Part shown: positions 1 to 14,871 of the stretch, in pieces | Position numbering within the stretch: position 1 is the stretch's first letter | Layout: each line of letters begins with the position of its first letter | Origin: Campylobacteraceae bacterium | GTDB taxonomy: Bacteria; Campylobacterota; Campylobacteria; Campylobacterales; Sulfurospirillaceae | DNA: 16,618 nucleotides | Assembly: GCA_027040375.1 (NCBI GenBank) | Contig: JALUMJ010000166.1 | Coordinates: 7,444-24,061 of the forward strand | Direction: 5' to 3' | Program-made: the position numbers and the translations under genes | The notes under the pieces: generated by a model | What the model was told of the DNA's origin: nothing | Database searches by the model: none | The model's input: the letters and a program-made list of their open reading frames with translations, nothing else

Positions 1-1
1 A

Positions 2-40
2 GTAGAAATTCTCTACTCACAAGTAGAAAAGATAGTTTAA
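2..40 (+). CDS. nusG: NusG transcription factor, C-terminal end only (partial)
   Basis: The reading frame that starts at base 2 is open from the window edge and reads VEILYSQVEKIV before a TAA stop at 38-40. NusG proteins typically end in a segment like TPVELDFxQVEKI, and nusG is normally the gene directly before rplK, so I call this the last 12 codons of nusG. NusG binds RNA polymerase and modulates pausing and termination; its C-terminal KOW domain contacts Rho or ribosomal protein S10. Only the extreme tail is visible, so domain integrity cannot be judged. The other two frames give no recognisable peptide. The identification rests on a short tail match plus gene order. Confidence 0.8.
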   Translation, partial: VEILYSQVEKIV

Positions 41-52
41 AACATAAATCTC

Positions 53-175
53 TCTCGCCAAAGGCGTAGCTTTAGTGAGGAAGTTTGAAATGTAAACCCT
101 TCTCGCCAAAGGCGTAGCTTTAGTGAGGAAGTTTGAAATGTAAACCCTTCTCGCCAAAGGCGTAGCTTTAGTGAG
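53..175. repeat. 48-bp tandem direct repeat with palindromic core (2.6 copies)
   Basis: Two identical 48-bp units lie at 53-100 and 101-148, followed by the first 27 bp of a third at 149-175. Each unit begins with a core of about 27 bp (53-79, 101-127, 149-175) and ends with a 21-bp linker (80-100, 128-148). The core is an imperfect palindrome: TCTCGC pairs with GTGAGA or GTGAGG (one G-U pair), then after a mismatch AAAG pairs with CTTT. It also contains the small alternative hairpin CGCC-AAA-GGCG. A degenerate linker-like piece (GTTTAAAACATAAATC, 35-50) precedes copy 1. The repeats fill the nusG-rplK gap and would be transcribed in the operon leader. There are no variable spacers and no coding frame. 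The function is unknown; it may be an intergenic palindromic element or a local tandem expansion. Confidence 0.9.
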
Positions 176-180
176 ATGAA

Positions 181-207
181 TTTTATATGGGCTTTGCTCA
201 TATAAAA
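181..207 (+). promoter_or_regulatory. Stem-loop in the rplK leader
   Basis: TTTTATATG at 181-189 is perfectly complementary to CATATAAAA at 199-207. The inner bases extend the stem (G190-U198 wobble, G191-C197, C192-G196) around a TTT loop at 193-195, giving a 12-pair stem. No U-tract follows on either strand, so it is not a classical intrinsic terminator. It ends 32 nt before the rplK start codon and just upstream of the ribosome binding site (AAGGAA, 227-232). Its position fits an mRNA processing site or a translational control element such as an L1 target, but nothing in the sequence proves either. Confidence 0.6.
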
Positions 208-239
208 GAAGAAATAAAAATGAAAGAAGGAATTATAAT

Positions 240-665
240 ATGGCTAAGAAAGTAATTGGCGAAATAAAATTACAAATTGCAGCAGCAAAAGCTAATCCAT
301 CACCTCCAGTTGGTCCAGCACTTGGACAACAAGGCGTGAATATTATGGAATTTTGTAAAGCATTTAATGAAAAAACAAAAGATATGATGGGATATAATAT
401 TCCAGTAGTTATCACAGTATATGCAGATAGAAGTTTCACTTTTATCACAAAACAGCCACCAGCAAGTGATTTGATTAAAAAAGCAGCTGGCATTAAAAAA
501 GGCAGTGATAATCCTTTGAAAAATAAAATTGCAAATTTAACTAAAGAACAAGTTCTATCTATAGTTGAGCAAAAGATAGCAGACCTTAATACTGACGATA
601 GAGAAGCAGCATCTAAGATTATTGCGGGAAGTGCTAGAAGTATGGGAATAACTGTTTCAGAGTAA
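240..665 (+). CDS. rplK: 50S ribosomal protein L11
   Basis: This 141-residue protein is the normal length for bacterial L11. The conserved N-terminal segment [22 protein letters not shown] sits at about residues 22-43 and carries the hinge prolines that contact thiopeptides and 23S rRNA. The C-terminal rRNA-binding domain includes the AAGIKKGS stretch and the ending [10 protein letters not shown]11 binds the GTPase-associated centre of 23S rRNA and helps EF-G and EF-Tu function and RelA activation. The ATG at 240 has a good ribosome binding site (AAGGAA, 227-232). The gene is first after nusG and is separated from rplA by 60 bp containing a hairpin. Confidence 0.98.
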   Translation: MAKKVIGEIKLQIAAAKANPSPPVGPALGQQGVNIMEFCKAFNEKTKDMMGYNIPVVITVYADRSFTFITKQPPASDLIKKAAGIKKGSDNPLKNKIANLTKEQVLSIVEQKIADLNTDDREAASKIIAGSARSMGITVSE

Positions 666-682
666 AAATTGTTAAACCTTAA

Positions 683-699
683 CCACTAAGGATTAGTGG
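683..699 (+). promoter_or_regulatory. Stem-loop between rplK and rplA
   Basis: CCACTAA (683-689) and TTAGTGG (693-699) form a perfect 7-bp stem with a GGA loop. A competing pairing of CCTTA just upstream with TAAGG (687-691) would be mutually exclusive. The hairpin ends 14 nt before the rplA ribosome binding site (GGAGAT, 715-720). No U-tract follows; the downstream run is A-rich. It may be an mRNA processing or expression-tuning element. Confidence 0.5.
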
Positions 700-725
700 A
701 AGCAAAAAAAATGCGGAGATAAATA

Positions 726-1430
726 ATGGGAAATAAAATTAATAAAAGAATTCAAGAACTTCAAAAAAAAGTAGATTTTGAAAAGATATATAAGATGGAA
801 GAAGCTCTTGCAAATATTAAAAATTTAGCAAGTGCAAAATTTGATGAAACGATTGAAGTAGCATTGAAATTAAATGTTGATCCAAGACATGCAGACCAAA
901 TGGTAAGAGGCTCTGTAGTCCTTCCTGCTGGAACTGGTAAAAATGTTAGAGTTGCAGTTGTCGCAAAAGATGCTAAAGCTGATGAAGCAAAAGCAGCTGG
1001 AGCTGATATCGTTGGAAGTGACGAGTTGATTGCAGATATTCAAGCTGGTAAAATTGATTTTGATGTACTAATAGCTACTCCAAATATGATGGGTATGGTA
1101 GGTAAAGTTGGTAGAATTTTGGGACCAAAAGGTATCATGCCAAATCCAAAGACTGGTACAGTTACTATGGATGTTGCAAAAGCAGTAGAAAACTCAAAAG
1201 GCGGACAAGTAAACTTTAGAGTTGATAAACAAGGTAATGTACAAGCTGGTATAGGAAAAATTAGTTTCACAAATGAACAAATAAAAGAAAATTTTGAAAC
1301 ATTTATAAAAGCAATAAACAAACAAAAACCAGCAGCTTCAAAAGGTAAATATATAAAAACTGCTGCAATATCTCTAACAATGAGTCCATCATTGTCGCTT
1401 GATAACCAAGAATTGATTGATTTTAAATAA
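726..1430 (+). CDS. rplA: 50S ribosomal protein L1
   Basis: The 234-residue product is the usual L1 length. The signature [19 protein letters not shown] lies at about residues 123-141, followed by TGTVT and the [14 protein letters not shown] segment of the rRNA-binding domain. L1 binds helices 76-78 of 23S rRNA, forms the mobile stalk that moves deacylated tRNA out of the E site, and in many bacteria represses the rplK-rplA mRNA. The ATG at 726 follows GGAGAT at 715-720. A short terminator-like hairpin lies 7 bp past the stop, before the rplJ leader. Confidence 0.98.
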   Translation: MGNKINKRIQELQKKVDFEKIYKMEEALANIKNLASAKFDETIEVALKLNVDPRHADQMVRGSVVLPAGTGKNVRVAVVAKDAKADEAKAAGADIVGSDELIADIQAGKIDFDVLIATPNMMGMVGKVGRILGPKGIMPNPKTGTVTMDVAKAVENSKGGQVNFRVDKQGNVQAGIGKISFTNEQIKENFETFIKAINKQKPAASKGKYIKTAAISLTMSPSLSLDNQELIDFK

Positions 1431-1436
1431 ATAACT

Positions 1437-1457
1437 AAAGCTGCATTTGCAGCTTTT
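1437..1457 (+). terminator. Terminator-like hairpin after rplA
   Basis: AAAGCTGCA (1437-1445) pairs perfectly with TGCAGCTTT (1448-1456), and one more T follows before the sequence turns A-rich. The 9-bp stem ends in a short T run (TTTT, 1454-1457). It sits between the rplA stop and the candidate L10 leader, so it is more likely a partial terminator or processing site than a full stop, since rplJ must still be transcribed. The short T-tract makes its strength uncertain. Confidence 0.55.
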
Positions 1458-1465
1458 AAAAATCT

Positions 1466-1545
1466 TGATTGGAGATAGCCGAGGCTTAGGCTTAATTTGG
1501 AATTTTCCATCTCTGCTTGAAATCACCGGTCGGAAAGGAGAAAAA
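1466..1545 (+). promoter_or_regulatory. Candidate L10 autoregulatory leader of rplJ-rplL
   Basis: The rplJ untranslated leader can fold as a three-way junction. GAGAT (1472-1476) pairs with ATCTC (1509-1513) as the closing stem, AGCC (1477-1480) pairs with GGCT (1489-1492), and GGAA (1499-1502) pairs with TTCC (1505-1508). Bacterial rplJ leaders bind the L10-(L7/L12) complex through a structured element of this kind to repress translation. The ribosome binding site AAAGGAG (1534-1540) lies just downstream, where such a fold could control it. The fold was worked out by eye; the match to the known L10 leader family is inferred from position and architecture. Confidence 0.6.
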
Positions 1546-2025
1546 TTGACAAGAAATAAAAAGATAGAAATAGTTGAAGAATTAACTGCTAGTTTTAAAG
1601 CTTCCGACGCATTTGTTGTTTGTGATTTTAAAGGACTTGACACTATATCTATAGAAGCATTGAGAAATGCTGCTAGAGAAGTAAATGTAAGTGTTCGTAT
1701 TGCAAAAAATACTTTAGCAACAATAGCTATGAAAAATGCTGAAATTGAAGGTATTAGCCTTAAAGACACAAATATGTTTGTTTGGGGCGAAGATCAACTA
1801 GATGTTACAAAAGTTGTAGCTAAATATGCTGAGAAAAATAAGAACTTTACTATAAGAACAGGTTTCATCGCTGGTGAAATAGTTGATGTTGCTAAGATTG
1901 AAGCATTATCTAAATTGCCTTCAAGAGATGAGCTTATTGGTATGTTACTTCAAACTTGGATGGCTCCAGTTACAAACTTTACAATCGGTTTGGATGCACT
2001 AAGAGCTAAAAAAGAAGAAGCATAA
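1546..2025 (+). CDS. rplJ: 50S ribosomal protein L10
   Basis: From the TTG at 1546 this gives 159 residues beginning MTRNKKIEIVEELTASFKAS, a normal L10 N-terminus. The frame extends upstream to an ATG at 1447, but that extension would translate the structured leader and reads as non-conserved sequence. The TTG is preceded at 5 bp by a near-perfect AAAGGAG (1534-1540), so I choose it. L10 is the base of the L7/L12 stalk: its N-terminal domain binds 23S rRNA beside L11 and its C-terminal helix carries L7/L12 dimers. The family segment DFKGLDTISIEALR and the later RIAKNTLATIA are present. A 58-bp gap with a hairpin separates it from rplL. Confidence 0.95.
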   Translation: MTRNKKIEIVEELTASFKASDAFVVCDFKGLDTISIEALRNAAREVNVSVRIAKNTLATIAMKNAEIEGISLKDTNMFVWGEDQLDVTKVVAKYAEKNKNFTIRTGFIAGEIVDVAKIEALSKLPSRDELIGMLLQTWMAPVTNFTIGLDALRAKKEEA

Positions 2026-2037
2026 TAATTTAAAAAT

Positions 2038-2056
2038 TTAACCATGATGTGGTTAA
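2038..2056 (+). promoter_or_regulatory. Stem-loop between rplJ and rplL
   Basis: TTAACCA (2038-2044) and TGGTTAA (2050-2056) form a perfect 7-bp stem around a TGATG loop. It lies 12 nt after the rplJ stop and before the rplL ribosome binding site (AAAGGAAAG, 2068-2076). No U-tract follows. Since L7/L12 is needed in several copies per ribosome, an element that stabilises or processes the mRNA here would make sense, but that is inference. Confidence 0.5.
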
Positions 2057-2083
2057 TATAAAAATATAAAAGGAAAGATAAAA

Positions 2084-2455
2084 ATGGCAATAACTAAAGA
2101 AGATGTATTAGAATACATTTCAGGTCTATCAGTACTTGAATTAAGTGAATTAGTAAAAGAATTTGAAGAAAAATTTGGTGTATCTGCTGCTCCAGTTATG
2201 ATGGCAGGTGCTGCCGGTGGCGACGCTGCTGCTGCAGAAGAAAAAACAGAATTTGATGTTATTCTTAAAAGTGCAGGCGCTAAGAAAATCAATGCTATTA
2301 AAGTAGTAAGAGCTATTACTGGTCTTGGCTTAAAAGAAGCAAAAGAAGCAGTTGAAAGTGCTCCAACTACATTAAAAGAAGGTGTTTCTAAAGACGAAGC
2401 TGAAGATATCAAAAAGCAAGTTGAAGAAGCTGGCGCGGAAGCTGAAATTAAATAA
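2084..2455 (+). CDS. rplL: 50S ribosomal protein L7/L12
   Basis: The 123-residue product has the three expected parts: an N-terminal dimerisation helix region (about 1-33, with [20 protein letters not shown]), an alanine/glycine-rich flexible hinge (about 36-52) and a C-terminal factor-binding domain. The latter contains [20 protein letters not shown] and the following EAVESAP, the surface that recruits EF-G, EF-Tu and IF2. The start at 2084 follows AAAGGAAAG at 2068-2076. L7/L12 is present in multiple dimers on L10. The gene is followed by a strong GC-containing hairpin before rpoB. Confidence 0.98.
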   Translation: MAITKEDVLEYISGLSVLELSELVKEFEEKFGVSAAPVMMAGAAGGDAAAAEEKTEFDVILKSAGAKKINAIKVVRAITGLGLKEAKEAVESAPTTLKEGVSKDEAEDIKKQVEEAGAEAEIK

Positions 2456-2463
2456 AACAATAC

Positions 2464-2484
2464 TCAGGGAGAAATTCTCCCTGA
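2464..2484 (+). terminator. Attenuator-like hairpin between rplL and rpoB
   Basis: TCAGGGAGAA (2464-2473) and TTCTCCCTGA (2475-2484) are perfect reverse complements, giving an effective 8-bp stem with a small A/T loop. The downstream sequence (TATATATTAAAAT) lacks a solid U-tract, so termination is probably partial. In E. coli the rplL-rpoB gap carries a transcription attenuator that reduces polymerase subunit synthesis relative to ribosomal proteins. The same position and form here suggest an equivalent role. Confidence 0.7.
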
Positions 2485-2538
2485 TATATATTAAAATATT
2501 AGATATAAAAATTTCTGTAATAAAACAGTCAAACTGCT

Positions 2539-2564
2539 ATGAGTTTGCAGATTTGCAATCTCAT
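2539..2564 (+). promoter_or_regulatory. Leader stem-loop upstream of rpoB
   Basis: ATGAG at 2539-2543 pairs with CTCAT at 2560-2564. After one T-T mismatch, TTGCA (2545-2549) pairs with TGCAA (2554-2558), and a G-T pair closes a two-base loop. A competing 6-bp hairpin (CAAACT 2530-2535 with AGTTTG 2542-2547) uses some of the same bases, so the two are mutually exclusive. The element sits 22 nt before the rpoB ribosome binding site AGG (2587-2589). Two alternative folds just before the beta-subunit gene could act as a switch, but this comes only from by-eye pairing. Confidence 0.45.
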
Positions 2565-2575
2565 CACCCTTATAA

Positions 2576-11259
<8,684 letters not shown>

Positions 11260-11262
11260 TAA

Positions 11263-11288
11263 AAAAGGCATATTTATATATGCCTTTT
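11263..11288 (+). terminator. Intrinsic terminator-like hairpin after rpoC
   Basis: AAAAGGCATAT (11263-11273) pairs perfectly with ATATGCCTTTT (11278-11288) around a TTAT loop, 3 bp after the rpoC stop. The 3' arm supplies only a four-T tract, then AACCCTCTTTT follows. The stem has just three GC pairs, so it may be a leaky terminator that lets some transcription continue into rpsL-rpsG-fusA. Confidence 0.65.
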
Positions 11289-11301
11289 AACCCTCTTTTA
11301 A

Positions 11302-11322
11302 GCTATTTTTAAATAAAATAGC
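11302..11322. promoter_or_regulatory. Inverted repeat overlapping a possible rpsL promoter
   Basis: GCTATTTT (11302-11309) and AAAATAGC (11315-11322) are perfect reverse complements with a TAAAT spacer. The right arm contains TAAAAT (11314-11319), a plausible -10 box after a T-rich stretch, as is common in Campylobacter promoters that lack a clear -35. If used, transcription would start near 11326 and the next large hairpin would form the 5' end of the rpsL mRNA. Promoter use is inference. Confidence 0.35.
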
Positions 11323-11329
11323 AGGCTTC

Positions 11330-11374
11330 ATTGCTTACACTCCATGGTTAAATTAACTATGAAGTGTAAGCAAT
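11330..11374 (+). promoter_or_regulatory. Long imperfect hairpin in the rpsL leader
   Basis: ATTGCTTACACT (11330-11341) is perfectly complementary to AGTGTAAGCAAT (11363-11374). Inside this, after one C-A mismatch, CAT pairs with ATG, G with T, and GTTAA (11347-11351) with TTAAC (11353-11357). The whole 45 nt is therefore nearly one continuous stem. It ends 14 nt before the rpsL ribosome binding site (AAGGAA, 11389-11394). It could be an mRNA-stabilising 5' hairpin, a ribosomal-protein operator, or a DNA-level operator palindrome; the sequence does not decide between these. Confidence 0.65.
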
Positions 11375-11399
11375 TATGAAAAATATATAAGGAAATGAT

Positions 11400-11774
11400 G
11401 TGCCAACAATTAACCAATTGGTAAGAAAAGAAAGAAAAAAGGTGATTAAGAAATCTAAATCTCCTGCATTGGTAGGGTGTCCTCAAAGAAGAGGGGTTTG
11501 TACGAGAGTTTATACAACTACTCCAAAAAAACCAAACTCTGCTTTGAGAAAAGTTGCTAAGGTAAGACTAACTAGCGGATTTGAAGTTATTAGTTATATC
11601 GGCGGTGAAGGCCATAACTTACAAGAACACTCTATTGTTCTAGTTCGTGGCGGTAGAATCAAAGATTTACCTGGTGTTAAGTATCATATAGTTCGTGGAG
11701 CCTTGGATACTGCTGGTGTTGCAAACAGAACTGTTGCAAGAAGTAAATACGGTACTAAAAAACCCAAAAAATAA
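11400..11774 (+). CDS. rpsL: 30S ribosomal protein S12
   Basis: The 124-residue product starts [14 protein letters not shown] and is typical of S12. The decoding-centre loop [13 protein letters not shown] is intact with K43 and K44, and the second loop [14 protein letters not shown] keeps K88, D89 and P91. None of the classic streptomycin-resistance substitutions is present. The start codon is GTG at 11400, placed 5 bp after AAGGAA (11389-11394). ATG triplets at 11395 and 11398 are in a different frame that ends after nine codons. S12 sits at the decoding site of the small subunit and controls accuracy. It is the first gene of the rpsL-rpsG-fusA set. Confidence 0.98.
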   Translation: MPTINQLVRKERKKVIKKSKSPALVGCPQRRGVCTRVYTTTPKKPNSALRKVAKVRLTSGFEVISYIGGEGHNLQEHSIVLVRGGRIKDLPGVKYHIVRGALDTAGVANRTVARSKYGTKKPKK

Positions 11775-11800
11775 AATAAAATAATATAAATTTATCAAAC

Positions 11801-11831
11801 AGGTGCTATCCTTTGAATGTAGATAGTATTT
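11801..11831 (+). promoter_or_regulatory. Stem-loop between rpsL and rpsG
   Basis: AGGTGCTATC (11801-11810) can pair with GATAGTATTT (11822-11831) as a 10-pair stem with three G-U pairs and an 11-nt loop. It lies in the 88-bp gap before rpsG. In E. coli the rpsL-rpsG gap is the site where S7 represses its own operon, so a similar role is possible here. The wobble pairs make the fold less certain. Confidence 0.4.
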
Positions 11832-11844
11832 GAGTAAAATTTAG

Positions 11845-12333
<489 letters not shown>

Positions 12334-12345
12334 AAAGGAATAATT

Positions 12346-14424
12346 ATGCCAAGAAAACATCCTATTAATATGGTTAGAAATATCGGAATTGCCGCGCATA
12401 TTGATGCTGGTAAAACAACTACAACTGAGCGAATACTTTTTTATACTGGTATTTCACATAAAATCGGTGAAGTTCATGATGGCGCTGCTACTATGGACTG
12501 GATGGAACAAGAAAAAGAGAGAGGAATCACAATTACAAGTGCTGCTACTACATGTGAGTGGGATAATCATCAAATAAATATCATAGATACTCCAGGCCAT
12601 GTTGACTTTACTATTGAAGTTGAGCGAAGTATGAGAGTTCTTGATGGTGCAGTTGCAGTTTTTTGTGCAGTTGGTGGAGTTCAACCTCAAAGTGAAACAG
12701 TTTGGAGACAAGCAAATAGATATAAAGTTCCAAGAATGGTTTTTGTAAACAAAATGGATAGAGTTGGAGCTGATTTTTATGAAGTTGAAAAACAGATAAA
12801 AGAGAGATTAAAATCTAACCCAGTACCAATTCAGATACCAATCGGAGCAGAAGATAACTTCAAAGGTGTTGTTGATTTAGTTAAAATGAAAGCCCTTGTT
12901 TGGGAAGATGAGGCTGCTATGGGTTCACACTATGAAGTAGTAGATATTCCTGCTGATTTGCAAGAAAAAGCTGAAAAATATAGAGAACATATGATTGAGT
13001 CTATATCAGAAACTACTGATGAATTACTTGAAAAATACCTAGGCGGTGAAGAGCTTAGTGAAGATGAAATCAAAGCAGGACTGAAAGCTGGATGTCTAGA
13101 GATGACACTTGTCCCGATGTTGTGTGGAACTGCATTTAAAAACAAAGGTGTTCAGCCATTGCTTGACGCTGTTGTTGATTATATGCCAGCTCCTACAGAA
13201 GTGGCAGCTATCAAAGGCGAATACGAAGATGGAAGTGAAACTGTTGTAGATTCAAGCGATGATGGTGAATTTGCCGCACTTGCTTTTAAAATTATGACTG
13301 ATCCATTTGTTGGTCAATTAACATTTGTTAGAGTATATCGTGGAAGTCTTGAGAGTGGAAGTTATACTTATAATACTACAAAAGATAAAAAAGAGAGAGT
13401 TGGAAGACTCCTAAAAATGCACTCAAATAAAAGAGAAGAGATTAAAAAACTACACGCTGGTGAAATTGGTGCTGTTGTAGGTCTAAAAGATACGCTAACA
13501 GGAGATACACTCGCTGGTGATAAAGATAGAGTAATCCTAGAAAAGATGGACTTTCCAGATCCAGTTATCAGTGTTGCAGTTGAACCAAAAACTAAGGCTG
13601 ACCAAGAAAAGATGGGTATCGCACTTCAAAAACTAGCTCAAGAAGATCCTAGTTTTAGAGTTGAAACTGATGAAGAAAGTGGTCAGACAATTATCTCAGG
13701 TATGGGCGAATTGCACCTTGAAATTTTGGTTGATAGAATGCTTAGAGAATTTACTGTTGATGCCGAAGTTGGACAACCACAAGTTGCTTATAGAGAAACA
13801 ATCAAAAAAGAAGTAACACAAGAGCATAAATATGCTAAGCAATCAGGTGGTAGAGGACAGTATGGTCATGTATATATCAAACTTACTCCACTAAAACCAG
13901 GTGAGGGTTATGAATTTATAAATGATATCAAAGGTGGTTCAATTCCTAGAGAATTTATCCCAGCAGTTGATAAAGGTATAAAAGAAGCCATGCAAGGCGG
14001 TGTTCTTGCTGGTTATCCTGTTGAAGATGTCAAAGTTACGCTTTATGATGGAAGTTATCATGATGTGGATTCAAGTGAGATGGCATTTAAACTTGCAGCT
14101 TCTATGGCATTTAAAGAAGGTGCTAGAAAAGCTGACGCTATTATACTTGAGCCTATGATGAAAGTTGAAGTTGAAACTCCTGAAGATTTTATGGGAGATG
14201 TAATCGGCGACTTAAACAGAAGAAGAGGGCAAATCAGCTCTATGAGTGATAGAAGTGGCAACAAGATTGTTGATGCCTTTTGTCCACTCTCAGAGATGTT
14301 TGGATATTCAACAGATTTAAGAAGTCAAACTCAAGGAAGAGCTTCATACTCAATGGAATTTGACCATTATGCAGAAGTTCCAAGAAATGTTGCAGAAGAG
14401 ATTATCAAAAAGAGAAACGCTTAG
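12346..14424 (+). CDS. fusA: Translation elongation factor G
   Basis: The 692-residue product is full length for EF-G. GTPase motifs are in order: G1 AHIDAGKTT (17-25), G2 RGIT (59-62), G3 DTPGH (81-85), G4 NKMD (135-138), and a G5-type GTAFKNKGV further on. Later domains include the [14 protein letters not shown] segment of domain III, the [11 protein letters not shown] of domain IV and the C-terminal [21 protein letters not shown] (domain V) region. EF-G uses GTP to drive translocation of tRNAs and mRNA on the ribosome. AAAGGAAT precedes the ATG. No tuf gene follows, as expected when tuf is located elsewhere. A strong intrinsic terminator closes the gene. Confidence 0.99.
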   Translation: MPRKHPINMVRNIGIAAHIDAGKTTTTERILFYTGISHKIGEVHDGAATMDWMEQEKERGITITSAATTCEWDNHQINIIDTPGHVDFTIEVERSMRVLDGAVAVFCAVGGVQPQSETVWRQANRYKVPRMVFVNKMDRVGADFYEVEKQIKERLKSNPVPIQIPIGAEDNFKGVVDLVKMKALVWEDEAAMGSHYEVVDIPADLQEKAEKYREHMIESISETTDELLEKYLGGEELSEDEIKAGLKAGCLEMTLVPMLCGTAFKNKGVQPLLDAVVDYMPAPTEVAAIKGEYEDGSETVVDSSDDGEFAALAFKIMTDPFVGQLTFVRVYRGSLESGSYTYNTTKDKKERVGRLLKMHSNKREEIKKLHAGEIGAVVGLKDTLTGDTLAGDKDRVILEKMDFPDPVISVAVEPKTKADQEKMGIALQKLAQEDPSFRVETDEESGQTIISGMGELHLEILVDRMLREFTVDAEVGQPQVAYRETIKKEVTQEHKYAKQSGGRGQYGHVYIKLTPLKPGEGYEFINDIKGGSIPREFIPAVDKGIKEAMQGGVLAGYPVEDVKVTLYDGSYHDVDSSEMAFKLAASMAFKEGARKADAIILEPMMKVEVETPEDFMGDVIGDLNRRRGQISSMSDRSGNKIVDAFCPLSEMFGYSTDLRSQTQGRASYSMEFDHYAEVPRNVAEEIIKKRNA

Positions 14425-14435
14425 TTTGAAAAATT

Positions 14436-14476
14436 AAAAAGCTAGGCATCTCTTTTGAGATGTCCTAGCTTTTTTT
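14436..14476 (+). terminator. Intrinsic terminator after fusA
   Basis: AAAAAGCTAGG (14436-14446) pairs with CCTAGCTTTTT (14464-14474), and the inner CATCTC (14447-14452) pairs with GAGATG (14457-14462) around a TTTT loop, with a single unpaired T at 14463. A run of eight T (14469-14476) follows the stem. This is the strongest terminator in the window and marks the end of the translation-gene block, 9 bp before the tRNA. Confidence 0.9.
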
Positions 14477-14485
14477 ATGCCTTTT

Positions 14486-14562
14486 GTCCTCGTAGCTCAG
14501 CAGGATAGAGCACTTGATTCCTAATCAAGAGGCCACAAGTTCGAATCTTGTCGGGGACACCA
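14486..14562 (+). tRNA. tRNA-Arg, anticodon CCU
   Basis: A full 77-nt cloverleaf is visible. The acceptor arms GTCCTCG (14486-14492) and CGGGGAC (14552-14558) pair with one T-G wobble. The D stem is GCTC/GAGC, and the anticodon stem is CTTGA/TCAAG with loop TTCCTAA, giving anticodon CCT at 14520-14522, which reads AGG. The T arm is ACAAG-TTCGAAT-CTTGT. A discriminator A and encoded CCA end the gene. It lies just after the fusA terminator, and the next coding start is only 15 nt beyond the CCA. No clear promoter is seen in the 9 bp between terminator and tRNA, so its transcription may depend on read-through or on a promoter overlapping the terminator. Confidence 0.97.
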
Positions 14563-14577
14563 CTCTTAGGAATAAAA

Positions 14578-14871
14578 ATGTTGATCAAAAATTTTTACAA
14601 AATTATATCTAAAGATAAAAATAGAGTCACTATAAAACTTTGCGATGAAAATCACCCAATATTTAAAGCTCATTTTCCAACAAATCCTATAATGCCAGGA
14701 TTTACAAATTTTGAAATAATTTCCCAAATATTTGACAAAGAAATTACAACAATAAAAAAAGCAAAATTCCTAAAACTAATCAAGCCAAACCAAATTTTAA
14801 TTTATGAAAAAAACAAAAATAACTATAAAGTTATCTGCGAAAACGAAATGGTTGCAAGCATATGCCTATGA
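14578..14871 (+). CDS. Hotdog-fold 3-hydroxyacyl-ACP dehydratase (FabZ/ApeI-like)
   Basis: This 97-residue protein carries the FabZ-family signature HPIFKAHFPTNPIMPGF at about residues 26-42. The catalytic pair is in place: H32 of AHFP and E46 in NFEIISQ, 14 residues apart as in FabZ. Ala replaces the usual Gly before the His. A later AKFLKLIKP segment matches the family's VKFRRPVxPG strand. Such enzymes dehydrate 3-hydroxyacyl-ACP; small stand-alone versions (ApeI type) occur in aryl-polyene clusters. I start at the ATG at 14578, with TTAGGAA just upstream; a TTG at 14548 is inside the tRNA and is rejected. It is short and lysine-rich (15 Lys), and overlaps the glycosyltransferase by ATGA. 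Confidence 0.75.
   Translation: MLIKNFYKIISKDKNRVTIKLCDENHPIFKAHFPTNPIMPGFTNFEIISQIFDKEITTIKKAKFLKLIKPNQILIYEKNKNNYKVICENEMVASICL

Noticed and set aside
53..175. CRISPR-like array in the nusG-rplK gap
   Set aside because: The 21-bp intervals between the cores are identical to each other, so this is a simple tandem repeat, not an array with distinct spacers.
220..255. Short frame (ATG at 220) overlapping the rplK start
   Set aside because: Eleven codons across the rplK RBS with no RBS of its own; likely chance.
1040..1510. Long open frame on the - strand opposite rplA and the rplJ leader
   Set aside because: It is antisense to a clear L1 gene, has no recognisable domain or RBS, and its composition mirrors the sense codons.
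1447..1545. N-terminal extension of rplJ from the ATG at 1447
   Set aside because: The extra 33 codons are non-conserved, run through the structured leader, and lack an RBS, while the TTG at 1546 has AAAGGAG.
2053..2460. Open frame on the - strand opposite rplL
   Set aside because: It is a shadow of the alanine- and lysine-rich rplL codons; no family match is apparent.
14455..14481. Promoter for tRNA-Arg overlapping the fusA terminator (TTGAGA with TATGCC)
   Set aside because: The spacing is 15 bp and the predicted start would fall inside the tRNA, so the match is probably chance.
14548..14577. TTG start for the dehydratase inside the tRNA
   Set aside because: It would translate the 3' end of the tRNA; the ATG at 14578 has an RBS and starts where the homologous region begins.
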